Shown here: positions 1 through 64,000 of the stretch, in pieces
Layout of the letters: every line of letters begins with the position of its first letter
Numbering within the stretch: position 1 is the stretch's first letter
DNA from: Tanypteryx hageni
Lineage: Eukaryota > Arthropoda > Insecta > Odonata > Petaluridae
Assembly: GCA_028673005.1 (NCBI GenBank)
Contig: CM054116.1
Coordinates: 136,391,681 to 136,455,680 of the forward strand
Length of the DNA stretch: 64,000 bases
Reading direction: 5' to 3'
Position numbers and translations under genes: made by a program
Notes under the pieces: model-generated
What the model was told of the DNA's origin: nothing
What the model saw: the letters and a program-made list of their open reading frames with translations, nothing else
Databases searched by the model: none

Positions 1-61
1 TAGATAAGATACTGGCATTGCAGAGAAAAATAGTCATCTGGAAAAAGAGAGCTAGAGAAAG

Positions 62-325
62 TAATATTGAAATGCGTCTGATTCCAAAAACCCATACGAA
101 AGAAATTATTTCTGTAGTGGTGGAGCATTTAGCAACTCTAGAGCACAATATCGGGCGAGTTACTTTCCATCCTTGACTACAGAGAAATACGACCGGGTAA
201 TGAACTTGTTCACACCAGTGACAACTGACTTATATGTTTTTACTCTCTCCGAAGAAGAAGAGTTAGCTTCTCTTTCAATCGATCACACTCTGAAAATCAA
301 GTATGCCGAAATGTCTCTAATCTAA
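62..325 (+). pseudogene. hAT-family (ZBED5/SCAND3/FAM200-like) transposase C-terminal remnant
   Basis: In one frame 103-150 reads VVVEHLATLEHNI, and after a frameshift near 150 the next frame gives YFPSLTTEKYDRVMNLFTPV and LSEEEELASLSIDHTLKIKY, ending at TAA 323-325. The YFPSL...YDRV...F and EEEEL...D.TLK.K pattern is typical of the hAT dimerisation end of ZBED5/SCAND3-type proteins. The element's terminal repeat follows at 377-416. The catalytic part would lie left of the window. It is a decayed hAT copy, not a host exon. Confidence 0.65.
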
Positions 326-376
326 TTCCAGTGTGCCATGAAAAAAAGTGAATATCCGAAGTGTGCTGCAAGCACC

Positions 377-416
377 AAAAAGTTGAGAACCACTGCCTAA
401 AAGTTGAGAACCACTG
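377..416 (+). repeat. hAT terminal repeat, tandem pair
   Basis: Two adjacent copies (377-395 and 399-416) whose reverse complement is CAGTGGTTCTCAACTTTT, the classic hAT/Charlie-type terminal sequence. They mark the right end of the hAT copy at 62-325. The doubling could be a local duplication or two abutting ends. Confidence 0.6.
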
Positions 417-918
417 CCTTTAATGGATAAAAATGTTGCAATGCACAGATGAAATCTTGATATAAGCATGTATAAGCTGTGCCATATGCACTCAACCAAA
501 TAATTGTTAAATTTTGTTGTGCACATGAGTCCCATTCATCTTCTCATGTCTCTCTTCACCTTTGACCAATGCGATTCGATTCCCTGCATATGTACTTATG
601 GGTTATTGGGATTTACAAATTTATTGCTATGGTTGACATACTGGTGCTTAAAAACCAGCTGCTGCTAATGCGTTGTATCCCCTTCATCTTTATTGTAGTC
701 CTTGGTTCTACAAATTCCTGAATGACATTCAGAAGGGTATTGTTATTGCTATCATAAATACCATGTGGACTATATTTCAATAGCCTAGATTTGCTGGGAA
801 AACACTCATCTAACATCACCTTTGTAAAAGATTTTGTCGTAATATAACTGCCATATTTTCAAAAGTCCCAATATTTTATTTTTTACTGCATGTCTCACGA
901 GTTAGATGACATTAAACA
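417..918. other. Non-coding, nothing recognised
   Basis: AT-rich sequence. A 68-codon minus-strand frame at 613-819 has no family I recognise and no conserved motif. Confidence 0.4.
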
Positions 919-1352
919 TACCGTATTTGCCCAAATATAAGCCGATGTTTTTTGTCAAAACCTATCATGAAAAAATCACCCCTCAGCTTAAATGCAAGTC
1001 TGAGAAAAATTTTGGGGCTAGGGTTGTCTTGTAGTCACCCATAGATGGCACACATCTCTCATTGCCGTCGCGTTCAAATGATAATACTACATTTTTCATA
1101 AAGTAAATATCTGACCTAAAATGAATATTAATGAATACATACTAAAGCTATAATATTGAATTTAGCAGTAACTGTGTTTTGTTACTGTTGTTGCCTGTTC
1201 TTTCATTTCTAAATGCTATTGGATATTTTTTTTTGTTTCTCTGGGCTATTCATATGTATTATTAAGAATAGTCAGCAATTTGTATTGTTTTTCATTAGCC
1301 ATGAAAAGAAGTTCCTATTAGTTTTACTTGGTTATTGTAGTTATTGATATAT

Positions 1353-1801
1353 CCAATGAAATGTTTGATAGAATAAAGTGATCTAAAGATCCTATGCAGA
1401 CAGGCATAAGCTGTAATGTTGGGAATAATTTTTAAACGAGAAAAAAGTCTGCTATGACCGGGAATCGAACCCGGGTCTTCCCAACATTACAGCTTATGCC
1501 TGTCTGCATAGGATCTTTAGATCACTTTATTCTATCAATTTCTTGCTTGGCAATCTCACCATTTGAGAAGGAGGAGTTTTCTTCGGTGTATCTCTTTGAG
1601 GACATCCATTGGGGCAGTTTGATACTAGCTAGGCTAGTTCCGTCCTAACCAAGAAAACATCCGCGTTAAGAAGCGAGAAAATTGATCTGCTAAGATAGTT
1701 CAGTGGTAGAATATCCGCCCGGCAAGTGGAAGACCCGGGTTCGATTCCCGGTCATAGCAGACTTTTTTCTCGTTTCAAAATTATTCCCAATGAAATGTTT
1801 G
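1353..1801. mobile_element. Fold-back tRNA-derived retroelement, locus 1
   Basis: A 15-bp direct repeat CCAATGAAATGTTTG (1353-1367 and 1787-1801) flanks a 419-bp insert. The first part (1368-1479) is minus-sense and the rest plus-sense, so 1368-1425 is an exact inverse of about 1475-1533. The plus-sense part from 1480 to 1786 is one full 306-bp unit: its end runs back into its own beginning (ATTCCCAACATT). It contains a tRNA-like sequence at 1688-1759. The second copy is at 52919-53391, with the same outer ends. Confidence 0.85.
1688..1759 (+). tRNA. tRNA-like head of SINE (glycine-type body, loop reading GGC)
   Basis: 72 nt that fold as a tRNA: acceptor TGCTAAG with CATAGCA, an A box TAGTTCAGTGG, and a B box GGTTCGATTCC. 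The D arm and variable region resemble tRNA-Gly, but the anticodon stem (TCCGC/GTGGA) presents GGC, with C instead of the conserved T at position 33. It lies inside a repeated insertion, so it is a Pol III promoter-bearing SINE head rather than a functional tRNA gene. Confidence 0.7.
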
Positions 1802-2758
1802 TATGCATCTTAAAACCTCATTCATAGAATCTAATAAAATTGCATACATTGACTACGCAGACTATTACGCAAAATGCGATGATGGTTTTTGAGGCTCAAC
1901 TCTTTGAATTTCAGTAAAACTTGGCACGGAACATGCATAATTATAAAAATGCAATTTCTTAAGGCAATATAAATGCTAATTTCATTGGAAATAGACTTGG
2001 ACTAAAAATTATCTTTGCGAGGTCACTATTGCTTTATTTGACCTTGTGTGAAAATGAAGATGAATAAAATTATCTTAACTGAATGTGGAACATTATTCAA
2101 CAACGTGAAATTATTAATTGGAGTAATATTTCAAAATGTCAACTAAACCATTTCCCATTCTTTTTTTCGATCTCGAATAATGTATTATAGGCAGTGCATG
2201 CATGGCCGACACACTTCAGCGTAAAATCTAAGAAATTGACTTTTTTGTGAAAAATTGTGGAAATTTTTGGGGGGACGGCTTAAATACGGGATCGGCTTAT
2301 ATTTGGGCAGATACGCTAAGCTAAGAAACAATCAATTACATAATGTAACAAGTTTTCCTACTCAGTTGTAGAGAGCACTACAGTTCATTCCCTAGCAAAT
2401 TTCTTGCAGTCAACAACATGTGATCTAGTGATTTACTGAAAAAAATAATTGGCAACATTGGCACATACTATAACCATAGTGTACATGGAGTAAAAAATGA
2501 GCTATGCTATTGAGAAGTTTAATTTATACAGTTTGTCTATATAAATGCAAATTACACTTATATCTACACTTAAATCACACAAACGTAGTTGTTACACCAT
2601 TCAAATAAAAAAATAACATGGTTAAAAAGAGTACATATAAAATAAGAAAAATTTATTTAGGAAAAGTTTAAAAACAAGGTATCTTTATGAAATAATTATA
2701 GGTAACACATTGAAAGAGTTAAATCAAACTATGACTACAAATAACTATTAGCACCTAC

Positions 2759-60998
<58,240 letters not shown>

Positions 60999-61151
60999 CT
61001 GAAAGAAAAATTTTTCTTCAAAATGTAATTAATTAAAAAACAAAACTGATACATTATCTAATGACCTTGAAATCACACTATAGCAGAAGTTCGCAAACTT
61101 GATCCAATTGCCACCCTTTCTTATTGCAATCCGCTTAACCCTAACCATCTA

Positions 61152-61330
61152 CAGTAAAACCTCTTACGAACCTTCCTATAATGAGAACCTCTGTATAACA
61201 AACTCTGATCTCAGTTCTGCACCCAGAACATGTAAAATGCATAGAAGAAGCCTCCCTATAACAAACCTCCACAGCTATTAAACTCCCTTAGAACAAAGAC
61301 TGAACCTGGTCCCCAAAATTTAATCCATCT
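61152..61330. mobile_element. Tigger end fragment
   Basis: CAGTAAAACCTCTTACGAAC then several ATAACAAACCTCC-type repeats, as in Tigger left ends. No right end seen. Confidence 0.6.
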
Positions 61331-64000
61331 CCGTAAAACAAAATTTCTAAGAAAACAAAATTGTAAACATTGGCTGTCGCTGGATCATATCGGCACAAAA
61401 ACAGCATCGCCCTAATCCCGCATGCCTATCTCACCACTCTCGCCGAATCACCATTTCTAGTTGGGAATGGCTGAATGAGAGAATGGATCATACTTGCCGA
61501 TTAATCTTTAAGCTATTGCCATCGCAAAGTGCAATCATATTATTATCGTACTTAAAACATCCGAATCTATTGCCATCACTTATGTATAAAGTTCTTCCCA
61601 GCTGTTGTCACTCAAATGAATAACAATTGTCTTAACTGGGAGAATTAGAACGAGGTATATATACATAATATTGTAAGAAAAAAAATGGGGAATAAACGAA
61701 ATCGATACCTCAGAACAAAGTGCTATATACATCGCTTCTGTGTAGTGGTATCTCAATATTGACTCTTACTGAGCTGCTGCACTCACTATTTACGAAACTG
61801 CTGACTTAAGACTGCTCACAAATTTCATGATACAAAGGGGAGGGTGGAGTCTGACAGCGTTACTTTGTACTAGAGTAGGTAACCGGGTTGCCAAATGTCC
61901 GTATATTTACGGAGTCCAAAAAAACGAGCAAAAATCGGATGTGTCCATAAGGTCCGTAAAAATATTTAGATGTCCGTAAAAATGCTAAGAAATTTCCAGA
62001 GGTTTAAAGCAGTGTTTAGTCTCAATACCACATAATATTTTGACGAAATTCATGTCCTCTGGTATATTTTAAAGCAGGGGTCGCCAACCCTGCGACCATC
62101 AGCCCTATTCAATGCACACGTGACGCTATGCTAGGAATGTATGTATGTGGGCATACCACACTAAAAAAATTTGTGCGACCTTGGTTGCAACAATGTGTTT
62201 GTCTGTACTGAAATAATTTGTAATGAAACAAAGTATAACTTATTAATTTTCCACGAGTTATTTATTTACTTACTAAATGATCCTTTGTTTCATTACGATG
62301 TCTTTCCACAAAGTACAGCCAGAACGTATTGGATTTCTTTTTGATTGCATTGTTCCAGTAGTCATACAAGGTTCAAGCTTTGTAAAAATTTCAGTGAACT
62401 TAAGCATAGCAGCACTATTGAAATTTGTAAGTTATCAATAACAGTGTACATAACATGTGCATTCTACTGAGGTGATAGTGGTGAAAGCCTGTGGTCCAAA
62501 CCAGACTTGCAGTAAATGCACGTAAATTGCAGACTAAACATTGACCCCATTGAGCATTAACTTCAGTGAACTTGTGGAGCCTAACTGCCATAAAGCATCC
62601 CGCCGGTGAGTTTCTCAACCATTCCTAGGGGTTGCAATCCCAGAATGGGAAAAACAGAATCCAAAAATCCCGGAATTGAAAAATTTCACCAGGATTGCAA
62701 TCCCTAGGCACAATGGACATATTTAGCATTTTTATATTTTGCTTTAAATTTAGTCTGCACCCCGCCATATATTCTGCTCATAACAGCTGCTCCATCATAA
62801 TTTTGACCACGCATTTTATTTATATCTGTAATAATCATTTTCGCTATTTTCTGCTAATCGGGTGTTCCCAGATTAATTTTACACTAACAACATTCATGTT
62901 GTCAGCGAGAATACTTCTGAAATATTCATAATTAAATAATCTCACCATACTGAAGGACTGAAATTTACAATTGCAAAGGCACGAGGAAGTGACGGTTGAC
63001 TCGGTGAATCCCAGTATGTGAATGCTAGACACACTGAATCAACATAGTAATCAATGTAAAGGTATCGAAAAAGTAAAATGAAACATTGTGTACCTACATA
63101 TCTAGAGTATACAGCTTCTTATGCATACGAGTGCTAGGTATAGCCGCGATTTCGATGACTTTGACGTGGCCGACACTTTTTACGTAATTTATTTTTTCCT
63201 ATTCAGCCATTTTGATTCTTTTTCATACATTTTAAGTAGATTGTTTACTTCCACTCTAATACATTTATATCTTGAGTTATAACGTAACTAAGACATTTTG
63301 ATGCCTTTTCATGCATGGTAAGCAAGATGTTTGCTGTGTGAATGGAAAAAATTATAGATATCCCAAAGCACATTGAACATATCAGAACGTAATATAATAG
63401 GGTACATATGCATTTTTGTCTAAATGATTTTCAAAATTGTCTCTGAAGGCACTCAACGCTCATTCATAGTCATTTGTTTCTCGCATCCGTTCTTCTGCAT
63501 AAGAACAGCATAGGGCTCTTGCAGCATCAACTATCAGCCCAGTGCGACCATTCTTATGAAAACACCCTTTAATGCATTGATTACTTTTTCGTTCATTGAT
63601 TTTTAAGACCACTTCTAAGTCAAGTGGCAATTTCTAAGGTAAAAAAAGGTCGGCTTATATTTCATTATATACGCTATATAAAAATGTTTAGGTACTTCTA
63701 GGACGACGACCTGATATTTTGGTACAACCAATGGGAAAAATTGAAAATTCCAAAAATATTAATTTTTAGGGAATTATTTTTGAAATTGTTCCATTTTAAT
63801 ACCCCATAAGAGAAGCATGGAAAACTGTGCAGGGCTTCACTAAATTGTAACCTAAAATTATTTAAAATTGCGATAGAAACTCGAGACAAAAAATGTTCTA
63901 TAGCTGAAAGAATAAGGTTTATTATTTCTTAACATTATATTCAAATTGGTGCCAATTTGGCGTAGGAATTTGTTTTTAATCAGAAAAAAGATTTTCAACA
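61331..64000. other. Intron or upstream region; small TE fragments only
   Basis: CAGGGGTCGCCAACCCTGCG near 62056 looks like a hAT end. GTCGGCTTATATTTC...ACGCTAT at 63650-63676 is a solo pogo-type end. No earlier ZMYM exon was recognised. Confidence 0.4.

Larger units (their letters stand above)
919..2317. mobile_element. Pogo/Tigger-type MITE, about 1.4 kb
   Basis: Inverted termini TTGCCCAAATATAAGCCG (left, near 926) and its reverse complement with one change (right, near 2292-2310), each followed outward by CGTA. No transposase remains. About 420 bp of its interior is a later retroelement insertion (1368-1786). Its termini belong to a group seen repeatedly in this window. Confidence 0.75.

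Overview
The window is intron-rich, AT-rich animal DNA. It is not bacterial: there are no operons or ribosome sites, and most of the sequence is nested, decayed transposable elements and microsatellites. One host gene runs through nearly all of it on the minus strand. Ten exons (60998 down to 2759) join in frame across nine GT-AG introns into 523 codons. They encode part of a ZMYM2/3/4-type protein (Drosophila woc family; the C-terminal domain resembles QRICH1 and DUF3504). The MYM zinc-finger exons should lie to the right of the window and the last C-terminal exons to the left. The TE mix (Penelope-like elements with GIY-YIG endonuclease, Tigger/pogo, piggyBac, Harbinger, hAT, non-LTR) fits a large arthropod genome, possibly a chelicerate, but the sequence does not settle the species.

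Layout. 1-0.42 kb: hAT/ZBED-like fragment. 0.92-2.3 kb: pogo-type MITE carrying a fold-back tRNA-derived insertion. 2.76 kb: last visible ZMYM exon. 4.3-5.2 kb: Penelope-like (PLE) reverse-transcriptase remnant. 5.6-7.5 kb: piggyBac remnant split by a 245-bp hammerhead-containing snap-back insertion. 8.5-10.15 kb: hAT-like MITE hosting a PLE. 11.2-11.5 kb: two ZMYM exons. 11.9-15 kb: MITE, then a 1.7-kb long-inverted-repeat element. 15-27.6 kb: a pile-up of (TA)n arrays, PLE copies and two large Tigger elements, with a ZMYM exon at 21.6-21.8 kb. 28-36 kb: dispersed repeats, two ZMYM exons, a MITE, non-LTR and Harbinger fragments. 36.6-38.4 kb: PLE with RT and endonuclease. 39.4 kb: ZMYM exon. 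41.7-45.7 kb: hAT-like element with inverted tandem repeats enclosing a piggyBac and a PLE remnant. 46-53 kb: mostly featureless intron with fold-backs, a hAT MITE, a hammerhead fold-back and a second tRNA-type fold-back insertion. 53.7-60 kb: pogo/Tigger copies. 60.0-61.0 kb: three ZMYM exons.

The most interesting theme is non-autonomous retroelements. Several PLE 3' ends carry hammerhead-ribozyme-like cores with very short palindromic stem III. Two small insertions have a hammerhead between inverted arms, one flanked by a 13-bp target duplication. Two further insertions, with 15-bp and 13-bp duplications, are built from one 306-bp unit containing a Pol III-type tRNA-like sequence and read as circularly permuted, tandem and inverted pieces. 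They look like products of the same PLE-type (snap-back) retrotransposition machinery; that link is inference.
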